Origin: Anaeramoeba ignava
Lineage: Eukaryota; Metamonada; Anaeramoebidae
NCBI GenBank assembly: GCA_028826165.1
Contig: JAPDFW010000059.1
Span: 509,001 to 573,000 of the forward strand
Direction: 5' to 3'
DNA: 64,000 nt
Shown: positions 45,690 to 57,699 of the stretch, piece after piece
How positions within the stretch are numbered: position 1 is the stretch's first letter
Layout: every line of letters starts with the position of its first letter
Program-made: the position numbers and the translations under genes
Notes under the pieces: generated by a model
The model's input: the letters and a program-made list of their open reading frames with translations, nothing else
Told to the model about the DNA's origin: nothing
Database searches by the model: none

Positions 45690-47130
45690 GAACTCATTAT
45701 TTCATCAACTTTTCTTTATTTAAAATAATATAAAATAATTCAAAATGATTTAATAAAATTGATAAAATATTTTAATTAATTTTATTTCAAAAATGAAATT
45801 ATATATTTTATTAACTTTTCCTTATTTAAATTAATATAAAATTATTCAAAATAATTTAATAAAATTGATGAAATATTTTAATTAATTTTATTTCAAAAAT
45901 GAAATAAATAATATTAAGTAATTAAATTTAAAATTAATTCTAATTTATATATTTTATTAACTTTTCCTTATTTAAATTAATATAAAATTAATTTAAAATA
46001 ACTTAATAAAATTGATAAAATATTTTAATCAACTTATTTCAAAAATGGAATAAATAATATTAAGTAATTAAATTTAAAATTAATTCTAATTTATATATTT
46101 TATTAACTTTTCTTTATTTAAATTAATATAAAATTATTCAAAATAACTTAATAAAATTGATGAAATATTTTAATTAATTTATTTCAAAAATGGAATAAAT
46201 AATATTAAGTAATTAAATTTAAAATTAATTCTAATTTATATATTTTATTAACTTTTCCTTTATTTAAAATAATTTAAAATAATTCAAAATGATTTAATAA
46301 AATTGATAAAATATTTTAATTAATTTATTTCAAAAATGAAATAATTAATATTAAGTAATTAAATTTAGAATTAATTCTAATTTATATATTTTATCAACTT
46401 TCCTTTATTTAAATTAATATAAAATAATTCAAAATAATTTAATAAAATTAATGAAATATTTTAATTAATTTATTTCAAAAATGGAATAAATAATATTAAA
46501 TAAGTAAATTTAAAATTAATTCTAATTTATATATTTTATTAACTTTCTTTTATTTAAAATAATTCAAAAATAATTTAAAATAAAATTTTAAAATATTTTA
46601 ATTAATTTATTTCAAAAAAAATGAAAAATATTTAAATTAATTTTAATTTCAAAAATTAAATTTATTTAAATTAATATAAAATAATTCAAAAATAAAATTA
46701 ATAAAATATTTTAATTAATTTATTTCAAAAATGAAATAAATTAATAAAAAATAAATTTAAAATGAATTTAATAAAATTTATTAACTTTTTTATTTTAATT
46801 AAAATAATTCAAAAAATAAATTGATAAAATATTTTAATTAATTTATTTCAAAAATGAAATAAATAATATTAAATAAGTAAATTTAAAATTAATTCTAATT
46901 TATATATTTATTAACTTTTATTTATTTAAATTAATATAAAATAATTCAAAATAATTTAATAAAATTAATGAAATATTTTAATTATTTTATTTCAAAAATG
47001 GAATAAATAATATTAAATAAGTAAATTTAAAATTAATTCTAATTTATATATTTTATTAACTTTTCCTTATTTAAATTAATTTAAAATAATTCAAAATGAT
47101 TTAATAAAATTGATAAAATATTTTAATTAT
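45690..47130. repeat. Tandem satellite, about 148-bp unit, roughly ten copies
   Basis: Units contain TTTATTAACTTTTCCTTATT, then TAAAATTATTCAAAATAA, AAAATATTTTAATTAATTTA, TTTCAAAAATGGAATAAA and TTAAGTAATTAAATTTAAAA. Spacing between recurrences of the first motif is mostly 137-149 bp (for example near 45950, 46098, 46246, 46531). Central copies are shortened. No coding frame. It separates two BTB-TLDc paralogs. Confidence 0.85.
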
Positions 47131-47268
47131 TTTTAATAAGATTTTTAAATTAAAATTAAAATTTTAAAATTGGATTTGTTTCCTTTTTTATTGATTTGGA
47201 GAATTTAATTTGATTGAAAATAAAAGAAAATAGGATTGAATTTTGAAAAAAAAAGAGAAAGTAAATCT

Positions 47269-48825
47269 TTAAATGAAAAAAGTTTCAAGTTCATCAACAA
47301 CCCAATTATTCCAAGAACCAGCTAAATAACGTTTAGCTTTATCTGTATTCCATTTAATTCCATTAGGAAGATTGTAACAATTACCAAAATTTGAATAACC
47401 AGGTTGTAATTTATTATTTAAAGAAATATCACCAGCTCCAGATCCAAATCTATTTTTTCCAAAACCTGGACCATGAAATTGATCATACCAAATTGCAAAT
47501 TTCTCTTGAGTTTTTCTAACAGGAAATTTCTCAGGTTTTCTATTATTCTTGTCATTTCTTAATGAAAAAATAAATGCAGTTGAATCAACAATCCATTCAT
47601 TATCAATTTCATCACCACTATCTTCATCACTATCTTCATCACTATCTTCTTCAAATTTGTCAAATTTTTTATCCCATTTTAATATATCTCCTTTCCATCC
47701 AATTGAAGTAAATCCTCCAAAAATGTAATTATCTTTTGTTTTAATAATAACTAGTGTTTTTCCTTTATTATCACATTTTAAATGCCATTTTTTACAATTA
47801 AATCCATCTCTTTTGGCTGAAAATCCTCTTTTCATTTTGGAAAAGAATTCATTATCATTTATCCATTCTTTTAATTGATTCAAATGTTCTTTTTCTTGAA
47901 TTATTGTTGATTCAAATTTAAGTCTTGTTTTGAAAATGAATGAATATTGGTTTCGATTTTCATTTTCAATAAATTGGTCTAATTTGTTTTTGTGTTTTTT
48001 TTGGTCATTTTGAAGTTTTTGGAATTCAAATAATTTTTGTGAAATTTGATTTGGAATTAAATCTTGTTTCAAAGTATCTTCAATTTCTTGTTTTGAGAAA
48101 TCAATAAATCTGATTTTATCAATAACATTTGAAATTTGGATTTGAATTTGCTCTTTTTCTTTTTTATCAAGTTTTTTATTTCTTTTTTCTTGATTGATGT
48201 TTGATTTATGCTTTCCCCATTTTATTATTGATTGGAACATTTCGAATTCATTTATTGGAATTTCATCATTTAATAAAATTGAATTTAGATTATTTTCTTC
48301 AAGTCCAAGAAAAAAAGGAGTTTTGGCAAATTCTTTAAAATTTTCGGAAATAAATTGATAAGAAGAATCCATTAATTTATTGAAATTCATTGCTTCAGAT
48401 AATTTAAGAACATCAACAACTGATTCAATTTTTAAATTCTTTTTGATAAAATTTGAGCACAATTCAATTAATTCATCAATTAAATATTTTGATGAAAAGA
48501 ACAAAATTTCAATTGCATTTTGTAAATTAATTTCTATTTTTCCTGAATAAAAATAGTTCAAAATTGAAGATATAGTTGAAAATGAAACATCTTTTAGAAT
48601 TAATTTATTTTCTTGAAATTCTTTCATTTTGGAATTGAAAAGAGATTTAAAATATTGACTTCTTGAAGAAAGAATTGATTTATGAGTTTTAAATGAAACT
48701 TGTTTTGTTTCTTGATTTTGTTCGCAAATTATTTCAAAATCGAAATATGTTTCTTCTTGGTTTTGGTTTTGAAATAAATTTTTTAAATCATTTGAAAGTT
48801 TTTCTAAATTTAAATAAGTTTCCAT
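47269..48825 (-). CDS. BTB-BACK-TLDc protein, intact copy
   Basis: 518 aa, single exon. BTB domain at about 25-130 (YFDFEIICEQNQETKQVSFK, ILSSRSQYFKSLF), BACK-like region at 130-215 (IESVVDVLKLSEAMNFNKLM, SIIKWGKHKSNINQ), linker with a further helical segment, then a TLDc domain from about 330 to the C-terminus. The TLDc part shows GFNCKKWHLKCDNKGKTLVI, NYIFGGFTSIGW, AFIFSLRND, GPGFGKNRFGSGAGDISL and YNLPNG ... RYLAGSWNNW. An acidic insertion (FEEDSDEDSDEDSGDEID) interrupts the TLDc strands. Upstream, the coding strand carries TTTTTTTCATTTTTTTT about 40 nt before ATG. TLDc with BTB-BACK is an architecture expanded in amoeboid protists; a CUL3-adaptor role is possible from the BTB-BACK part. 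Confidence 0.9.
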   Translation of the reverse strand: METYLNLEKLSNDLKNLFQNQNQEETYFDFEIICEQNQETKQVSFKTHKSILSSRSQYFKSLFNSKMKEFQENKLILKDVSFSTISSILNYFYSGKIEINLQNAIEILFFSSKYLIDELIELCSNFIKKNLKIESVVDVLKLSEAMNFNKLMDSSYQFISENFKEFAKTPFFLGLEENNLNSILLNDEIPINEFEMFQSIIKWGKHKSNINQEKRNKKLDKKEKEQIQIQISNVIDKIRFIDFSKQEIEDTLKQDLIPNQISQKLFEFQKLQNDQKKHKNKLDQFIENENRNQYSFIFKTRLKFESTIIQEKEHLNQLKEWINDNEFFSKMKRGFSAKRDGFNCKKWHLKCDNKGKTLVIIKTKDNYIFGGFTSIGWKGDILKWDKKFDKFEEDSDEDSDEDSGDEIDNEWIVDSTAFIFSLRNDKNNRKPEKFPVRKTQEKFAIWYDQFHGPGFGKNRFGSGAGDISLNNKLQPGYSNFGNCYNLPNGIKWNTDKAKRYLAGSWNNWVVDELETFFI

Positions 48826-48945
48826 TTTTTAAAAATAAAAAAGAAAAAAAATGAAAAAAAAAAATTTTTGGAATTTTTTAATTTTTAATTTTTCATTTTT
48901 TTTTAATTTTTAAATAAAAAAAATAAAAACAAATCTTAAATAAAA

Positions 48946-51900
48946 ATGCTAAATGAACAAGTATTATTATTATTTTATATAAATACTAAATAAATAATAA
49001 AAATAACTTTTGACATTTTTTTTTCTCACTTTTTATCAAAATAAAATAAAATAAAATAAAATAAAATAAAATAAAATAAAATAAATAGACATTTTTAAAT
49101 TGGGCAAATCCATTTCTTTCCAAAAGAGATATTCAAATTACAAATGTAAAAGAAGGATTTTCTGAAGGAGTTAATCTTCCTATTTTAATTGAAGAAGTTT
49201 TTAATGTGAAACTAAGATATAAACCAAGTCCAAAACACAGATTTATGAAAATTGCAAATATTTCAATTGCTTTTGAATATTTAAAACAAATAGGTTTAAA
49301 AAATCTTTGTGATCCAGCTGGTAAATAATTTCTAATTTAAATTTTTATTGGAAAAAAAAAAGCAAAAAAAAAATAAAAATAAATCAAAAAAAAAATAACA
49401 ATTCAAACTACAGTCATAATTACAAACACAAATTAAAATTAAAATTAAAATTAAAATTAAAATTAAAATTAAAATTAAAATTAAAATAAAAATAAAAATA
49501 AAAATTAAAATTAAAATTAAAATTAAAATTAAAATTAAAATTAAAATTAAAATTAAAATCAAAATTAAAATTAAAATTAAAATTAAAATTAAAATTAAAA
49601 TTAAAATTAAAATTTAAAATTAAAATTAAAATTAAAATTAAAATTAAAATTAAAATTAAAATTAAAATTAAAATTAAAATTAAAATTAAAATTAAAATTT
49701 AAAATTAAAATTAAAATTAATTATAAAATTAAAACTAAAATTAAAATTAAAATTCATTTACAAAATTAAAATTAAAATTAAAATTAAAATTAAAATTTAA
49801 AATTAAAATTAAAATTAAAAATTAAAATTAAAATTTAAAATTAAAATTATAATTAAAATTAAAATTAAAATTAAAATTAAAATCAAAATTAAAATTAAAA
49901 TTTAAAATTAAAATTTATTTGTAAAATTAAAAATAAAATTGAAATAGATTTTGTTGATGAAAAAGTTGAAACTATTCTTGGAACTTTGTTTAATATTATG
50001 AAATCTAAAAATAGACAATATTTAAGTCCGAAAAAATTAAACCGAATGAGTACATATCTATTTCCCAATACTGAACCTTTAAACAAACAAAAAAACGAAA
50101 CTAAACTTAAAAGAAGTCAAACATTATCAGTTTCTTCTAAAGTTATGCGACCAAAATTTGATAGATTTGAAGAATTGAATTTAAATTATCAAAAACAAAA
50201 AGCAAAAAAACAAATTAATTTTAACAAAAAAGATGAAAAAAAGAATTTAAAATCAAAAGAAATTGATTTAACATCTAAAAATGAATCAATTCAAAATTCA
50301 AAACAAATTGAAAAAAAAGATGAAAAAATTGAAAAGAAAAATATTCCAAAATCAGAATCAGTTTCAAAAAGAGTTAATTTCCAAGAAAATAATCAAAATC
50401 AAAATTCAAAACAAATTGAAAAAAAAGATGAAAATATTGAAAATCAAAATCAAAATCAAAAAATCAAAACAAATTGAAAAGAAAAATGATTTTATTCAAA
50501 AAATAAAACAATTTGAATCTAAAAATGAAAATATTCAAAAACAAACTCATCAAAAAAGAAATATACAAAATCAAAATCAAAATCAAAAACCAAAACAAAT
50601 TGAAAAGAAAAATGAAAATAAAAAATCAAAATCAAAAACCAAAACAAATTGAAAAGAAAATTGAAAAGAAAAATGAAAATATAAATAAAAATCAAAATCA
50701 AAAGAAAATTGAAAATCAAAATCAAAAGAAAATTGAAAATCAAAATCAAATTGAAAAGAAAATTGAAAAGAAAAATGAAAATATAAATAAAAATCAAAAT
50801 CAAAAGAAAATTGAAAATATAAATAAAAATCAAAATCAAAAGAAAATTGAAAATCAAAATCAAAATATAAATAAAAATCAAAATCAAAATCAAAAACAAA
50901 TTGAAAAGAAAATTGAAAAGAAAAATCAAAATATAAATAAAAATCAAAATCAAAAGAAAATTGAAAATCAAAATCAAAATATAAATAAAAATCAAAATCA
51001 AATTCAAAATCAAAAACAAAATGAAAAGAAAATTGAAAATAAAAATGAAAAAGAAAATGAAAATGAAAATGAAAAAGAAAAACAAAAACAAGAAAAAAGA
51101 GAAAATACAAGAAGAAAAGTTGTACAAGAAATTTACGAATCTGAAAAAGTATATGTTGCATCTATACACACATTAATAGAAACATTCCTACAACCATTAC
51201 GCAAACTGCCAAAACTGATCACAGTTGATCAAATAAAAATGCTTTTTTCCCAAATTGAAGTTATTTACAGTTATAATAATTTATTACTCACTCAAGTTGA
51301 AGAGCGTTGGAAAAACTGGGATTCCAATCAAAAAATTGGAGATGTTTTTCTGCAAATCGCAGCATTTTTAAAAACATACACTGAATATGTCAGAAATTAC
51401 AACTCGTCAATTAACACATTGATTCTTTTACAAAAGAAAAAAGATTTCAATCGTTTTTTAAAAAAACAGGAATCAAAAGATGGGAAAATCAACACAATTT
51501 CTGCTTTCCTGATTCTTCCTGTTCAAAGAATCCCACGATACGTTCTTCTAGTTAAGGAATTAATTAAAAACACTTCGAAAGAACATCCAGATTACCAAAA
51601 TTTAATTCAAGCTCAAGATAAAATTGAGGAAGTAGCTTCCTATTTAAATGAGAAGAAAAGAGAAGCAGAGAATATCAATCAAGTGCTTGAAATCCAGAAA
51701 AGAGTTCATGGACTTGAAGTTATTTTGTCTCCAAGTCGAAAATTCATTGAAGAAAAGAAAATGCAACTTGTTGTCAAAAATCATCTTGTTGATGTTGTAA
51801 TGTTCATTTTTAACGACTTGATTTTAATTGCAAAACAAAAAGGTTCAAAATTCGAACTTGTTGATTCACTTGTTTTGAATGGCGAATTCCATTTCCAAGC

Positions 51901-54701
51901 AAAGGATAAAACTTTGGCTGTGATTAATGATGTTGATCCCAAGTTGATTATTAAACTCACTCATGAATCAAATCAAAAACCATATTTTTTCAAGGCAAAA
52001 GATAACGAGGAAGTCGGGCATATTGTTTCTGTTCTTGATTCTCTTATTGAGACTTTTTTTGACCAATTTTTATCACTTACTCCTTATATTACTCAAGATG
52101 CAACTAAATTCGGGACAATTAGATTAAAAAAAGTGGATCATTCAGAAATTTTGAAACAAACATTTATAGATAATCTTGAAAGTAGCAAAGAATTAAGAAT
52201 ACTCAAATTAACACCAAAGCAAATATATCTTTTTGATCATGAAAATGTAAAAATATTCCAAATCAAATTTTATTATTTATATTTTTATTGATATTGATAT
52301 TTTTATTTTTATTGGTATTTTTATAGATTAATCGGCCTTCAATGATTTATGAATTAACCGAATGCAGAGTCAGAATAGATGTCGAATCAAATGGATTCGA
52401 ACTCAAAACACCAACAAAAGTTCACTTGTTCTCAACTGGATCATTAATTGATTCAATAAAATGGGTAAATAAAATTCGAGAATGTTGGATGAAACTTTTT
52501 TCCACATTTGATAAATCAAGACAAAAAAATTCATCCAAAAAATACAAGCTCAAAAGAGGCACAAAATGCGCAGATTGTAATAGCAAGCATGTTATTTATG
52601 CAAGTTTGAATTTAGGAATGTTTTATTGCAATGAATGCGCACAGTTTCATATGGCAACACCTCAATATTCAAAAATAATTCCTTTATCAAATCTTAATAA
52701 AGATGACCAAAAATTTCTTGATTCATTTTGGAAATAAGAAAGGAAATGGAATTTGGGAAAGATATATCAAAAAAGAAGATAAACCAAAACCAGATTCATC
52801 GAATGAACACAAAAAACTATTTTTCCAAAATAAATATATTGATAAAATTTACTGTGAAAAACCTTCTATTCAAAGAGAAACTAGTTTGTCTTTAAGAAAA
52901 AGAATCAATTCTGCTGGAAATCTTCGAGCACTAGTTTCTGATGCTTCAAAAAATTCTGTAGATCAATCCAAAAATGATGATAATTTTCAGAACTTTTTTT
53001 TGGATTTGAAAAAATCACTTGACAAAAATGAAGTTCATTCTGATGATGAAAAAACTATTTCAAATTCTCCAAAATTAAGAGATAATCGATTAAAGAAAAA
53101 AAATATTCCAACTCAAATTGAAAAAGATAATAATGAAAAACAAGTCCAAACAGAGAAAAAGAAACCTCAAGAAAATGAATTTAAAACACCATTAAAAATT
53201 TCAAAAATTTCAAAAATTTCAAAAAATCGTAAATTATTTCAATCTGAAAAAAGACCATCTAAACAAAGTCAAATTCATCGAGAAAAAAAGAAGCAAGAAT
53301 TAGAATCAAAATCAAAAATTGAACCAAAACCAAAAATTGAATCAAAATCAAAAATTGAATCAAAATCAAAAATTGAAGAAAAACCTAAAAATGAAGAAAA
53401 ATCAAAAATTGAAGAAAAACCAAAAAATGAAGAAAAATCAAAAATTGAATCAAAACCAAAAATTGAACCAAAACCAAAAAATGAAGAAAAATCAAAAATT
53501 GAATCAAAACCAAAAATTGAAGAAAAACCAAAAAATGAAGAAAAACCAAAAATTGAATCAAAATCAAAAATTGAATCAAAACCAAAAAATGAACCAAAAT
53601 CAAAAATTGAATCAAAATCAAAAATTGAAGAAAAACCTAAAAATGAACCAAAACCTAAAATTGAATCAAAACCAAAAATTGAAGAAAAATCAAAAATTGA
53701 AGAAAAATCAAAAATTGAATCAAAACCAAAAATTGAACCAAAACCAAAAAATGAAGAAAAATCAAAAATTGAATCAAAACCAAAAATTGAAGAAAAATCA
53801 AAAATTGAATCAAAATCAAAATCAAAATCAAAATCAAAACCAAAAATTGAATCAAAATCAAAAATTGAAAAAAAATCAAAATCAAAATCAAAATCAAAAT
53901 CAAAATCTAAAAATTGAAGAAATCAAAGAAGTTGACTTAAATAGTTCAGATTTTGATGATCCTAAATCTAATAATTCAATAGATTTTGAAAATTTATCTT
54001 TTGAAGAAATTGATCCCAATGAATTTGATGAAGTAAATTTCTCAAAACAAGAAATAAATAAAGTTAATATTAAAAAATCAAATTCAAAATCACAAGGAAA
54101 AGAAAGAAAAGAAAAGAATATTCCAAATGAAGAAAAAAAAACACAATTAAAAAAAGTCACTTTTCCTTCTCATTCTGGATTTTTATCTTATTTCAAAAAC
54201 GAACAATGGATCTATTTCTTTTGCAAGTTAGAAAATCATCAACTCATTCTTCAAGACACAACAAAGAAAACAGAAGAATCATTTACAATCCCATTAACTT
54301 TATCTTCATTACATAAACTTGAAGTCATGCAATATTCTTTTGAAATTCGCACTTTTGATAAAGATCATTCTTTTTTATGTCAAAATCAAATAGATTTTCA
54401 AGAATGGTTTAATCAAATAACAAAATCATTTGAAACTGAAAAAATTTTTATTGAAGAAGAAAAAAATAAATTAAAATCAATTAAAAAACAAGAATCTGAT
54501 AACACAAAATTTCCAGGACTTGTTTTTAAAACTAATGAATTCGAACAATCTCCAATTTCAGATTTTATTGAAATTGATGAAGAAAATCTTATGAGTCATG
54601 ATTCTGATTACGAACTTCAAGAAGTTGATACAAATGATGAAATTAATGAAAATGTTCAAATTATTCAAGTTTTAGATGATGATGAAGATGAAGATAAATA
54701 A
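48946..54701 (+). CDS. CH-RhoGEF(DH)-PH-PH-ArfGAP-PH multidomain regulator
   Basis: About 1,638 aa after correcting four one-base insertions; exons 48946-48960, 49089-49320, 49948-52246, 52327-54701. A five-residue first exon leads into a calponin-homology domain (TFLNWANPFLSKRDI, GFSEGVNLPILIEE, MKIANISIAFEYL, ETILGTLFNIM). A K/N/Q-rich linker precedes a DH domain (RRKVVQEIYESEKVYVASIH ... LPVQRIPRYVLLVKELI) with its PH (FEVILSP-type, FIFNDLILIAKQ). A second PH is split by intron 3. An ArfGAP zinc finger follows (CADC ... YASLNLGMFYCNEC, then FGNKKGNGIWE), then EKSKIESKPKIE repeats and a C-terminal PH (SHSGFLSYFKNEQWIYFFC). The expected IHR arginine finger is FHMAT here. Insertions: A-runs at 50458-50463, 50620-50625 and 53909-53913, T-run at 52726-52729. 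Probable Rho activation linked to actin and membranes. Confidence 0.85.
49321..49947 (+). repeat. AAAATT-repeat intron splitting the CH domain
   Basis: 627-bp intron of (AAAATT)n with few interruptions; donor GTAAAT after CDPA, acceptor AAATAG before FVDEKVETILG. Family fit of the joined CH domain fixes both ends. Confidence 0.85.
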
Positions 54702-55126
54702 TTTTAATTTATTTACAAATTTATTTACAAACAAACAAAATAAAAAAATTATTCTTATTCTTATTCTTATTCTTATTCTTATTCTTATTCTTATTCTTAT
54801 TCTTATTCTTATTCTTATTCCTTTTTGTTTGTTTAAAAAGATTACTTAAATTTAAAAAAAATTTAAAAAAATTTAAAAAAAATAAAAAAGAAAAAAATTT
54901 TTTAAAAATTAAAAATTAAAAATTCATTTTTTTCCTTCTTTTTTTTTTTGAAAAGATTTATTTTTAAGTCAATTTTAACGTTCCTTTTAAAAAAAAAACC
55001 AAGAAAACAAGAATAAATCAAGAAAATATTCTAAAAAAAAATCAAAAATCAAAAATCAAAAATCAAAAATATTTTAAAGAAAAAAAAAAAAAAGAAAATA
55101 AAAATTATATTTTTTTTTTAAAATTT
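54702..55126. other. Intergenic region with ATTCTT microsatellite (54751-54821)
   Basis: Twelve or so tandem ATTCTT units follow the RhoGEF stop by about 50 bp. The rest is A- and T-runs plus a short AAAAATC repeat (55029-55070). Nothing coding seen. Confidence 0.7.
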
Positions 55127-57698
55127 ATGGAACAAAATCAAGATTTATTTAGTTGGAAAGGAAGTTTAGATCTTTATAAAAGACTTGAGAATATTTCACC
55201 AACTGCACCTCTTTCATCTGAAATTGAAAAAATTGCAATTTTTGCATCAAGAAATCAAAAGGTAATAAAAATAATCCCCTTTTTTTTTATTATTAAGAAA
55301 TTTTTAAAACAAAAAAATTTGGATCTTTATTTTCCTTCCTTTTTTTTTTTAAATCATTTAAAAATTCATTTAAAAAATCATTTTGAAATTGAAATTAAAA
55401 TTGATTTTAAAATTAAAATTCATTTAAAAATTCATTTAAAAATTCATTTTGAAATTAAAATTAAAATTAAAAATTGAAATTTTAATTGTAGTCTTATAAA
55501 TGGGTCGTTAAAACAATCGAATTTTTTGTTACTTCAAGTATTCGTAAAGAACATAAAGAACGTACTATTGTTGCTTTATTTGCTATTGATGCTATTATGA
55601 AGAAGAAGAGTAATAGAGAAGTTTATATAAAAAGATTTGAAAGTGTTTTAGAGCATTTAATTGAGATGATGATGAAATCAAATGAAGGGAATTGGGTAAA
55701 TCAAACTCTCTTAAAAAATTCAAAAATTCAAAAATTCAAAAATTCAAAAATTCAAAAATTCAAAATCTCTAAAAAAATTTTTTTTTATTCTTTCTTTCAA
55801 AAAAAATTTTTTTCTTAAATCCTTGTTAAATACTCTTTTTATTTTCTACCAAAAGGAACCAATCTGTAAAGTACTTACTCTTTGGAAAACAAAAAAAATA
55901 TTCAGCTCGCAAATTATGGACAAAATTATAAGTAACGGAATTGCACTTGGAGCAAAAGAACATTTTCTTCTTTTTGGATTAGAAGATTCTTATTTAAATA
56001 CACTTGAATCAAAATTCCCCTCAAATTTAAAACCAGATCCAACAATGCAAAAATTTCAAGAGGTGCAAAGAGAAGAAGAATTCGCACAATTTTCAAATAA
56101 ATTCAAACCATTAGAACAAAATACTCAACAAAACTTTCACCAAATTGGAATTGATCCAAATTTGGTTTCAATTGGTTTTGATTATGGAGAAGATGAAGAT
56201 GACGAAAAACGACGAGAAGAGCAGCTGAGAAGAAGACAGACAGAGGAGCTTGAAGTAAATAAAGATCCGATCATCATTTCACACGCACTTCAGACAGAAC
56301 TCAATTCAAATCCGTTTTTTGATGCGAATCTTGTGGACGAAATCACAAAATCTGACCCATTAAATCAAGTCAACCAAGAACCAATTGAACAACCAACCGT
56401 TCATATAGAAAATAACACACATCTTGAACCGCCCATTCCTCAATTCGAGTCTTACAAACAACCCTCTCAACAAACAGAAAAATTAGCTCAAAATTTCAAT
56501 GAATTTCCAACGGTCAAACAAGAACAACTTATACATACAAATAGAGAAGCAAACCCGCACAAAAGCATTGGCGAAGATTTCCCTCCGAGAGAAATAGAAA
56601 ATATAAATACTTCCCGAAGAGACAATTTCACTTCTGAAACTGAAGATCAAATTGTGACAACAAATTCACCTCCTCACTCCCAACATTGGGAAAATTCCGA
56701 TTGGAAAGATTCCAATAGAAATATCCCCCATGACGATCAGCAATTCGAACAACATCTTGAAGAAAATTTCACACAATTCCCTGAGATTAAAACCGTATGA
56801 GCAAAACTATGTCCAACCTTTTCCTCCAGCGAATTTTTCAAGATTTTCGGATTTTCATACTCCACCAATACAACCGCCTTTGCCTTATCCTTATCCACAA
56901 ATACAACCCTCCCAATTCAATGGTCTCCCAATGAATTTCCGCGGTGCAAGACCACAGGAGCCACATCGACGCGAGAATTACCCTTTTGAACCCTCTTATA
57001 ACCAAAACCAAAATCAACATTATTCTTCCGATAGAAAAAGACACTTTGAAAATGATGATTTTAAACAGTCAAGTGATTACCATGATTCAGAACATTACGA
57101 CTACAAACGTCCAGCAGATTCTCATTCTAAAAGATCTGAAATCTCAAATGAGAAGGACAGCTATCATCAATACCCTTCACGAAATCCTTGGAATAGATGG
57201 GATGATACTGGAAATGAAAGAAAACATTTAGATCCCCCTAAAAATGAAAAAGAATCCCCCAAAAATTCTCATTCAACAAATCATTCACACAATTCTAAAA
57301 ACCATTCTACTCATTCCCATCATTCACACCATTCACATCATTCGCATCATTCACATCATTCAAAAGAACGTTCAAGAGAAAATTCAAAAAATCATTCAAA
57401 AGAACATTCAAAAGAAAATTCAAAAGAAAATTCAAAAGAAAATTCTAAATATAATTCTAAATACGATTCTAAATACGATTCTAAAGATAATTCTAAAGAT
57501 GATTCTAAAGATAATTCTAAAGATGATTCTAAAGATAATTCTCATCGTTCTCATTCTCATCATTCACATTCAAATTCTCGACCAAAATCACCTAAAAATC
57601 AATCACCTTCAAATTCTCATTCTTATTCAAAATCTCATTCTCATCATTCAAAATCAAATACTCTTGATAAAAAAGAAATTTCAAATATTCACAATTAA
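55127..57698 (+). CDS. CID-domain protein (RNA polymerase II CTD-interacting, SCAF8/Nrd1-type)
   Basis: About 726 aa from three exons (55127-55261, 55492-55695, 55856-57698). Residues 1-140 are a CID/RPR domain: KIAIFASRNQK joined to SYKWVVKTIEFFVTSSIRKE, then IVALFAIDAIMKK, FESVLEHLIEMM and the diagnostic ICKVLTLWKTKKIF. CID domains bind the phosphorylated CTD and couple transcription to 3' processing or termination. The rest is disordered: Q/E-rich middle, P/Y/Q segment (PPIQPPLPYPYPQIQPSQFN), and a C-terminal S/H/K/N region with HSHHSHHS and KENSKENSK repeats, comparable to RS-type tails. No RRM was found, unlike SCAF4/8. One extra base in the A-run 56789-56792 shifts the frame; removing it joins FPEIK to PYEQNYVQPF. 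Otherwise the gene would end at 56800. Confidence 0.85.
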
Positions 57699-57699
57699 A

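Noticed and set aside
45690-47130. CRISPR-like array
   Set aside because: Units are contiguous, about 148 bp, AT-rich and diverged along their length, without short exact repeats and unique spacers.
50458-53913. Programmed +1 frameshifting at stop codons as in Euplotes
   Set aside because: Family consensus places the extra base in A/T runs upstream of the stops (clear in ArfGAP, erlin and DM10), and no shared slippery motif precedes the stops.
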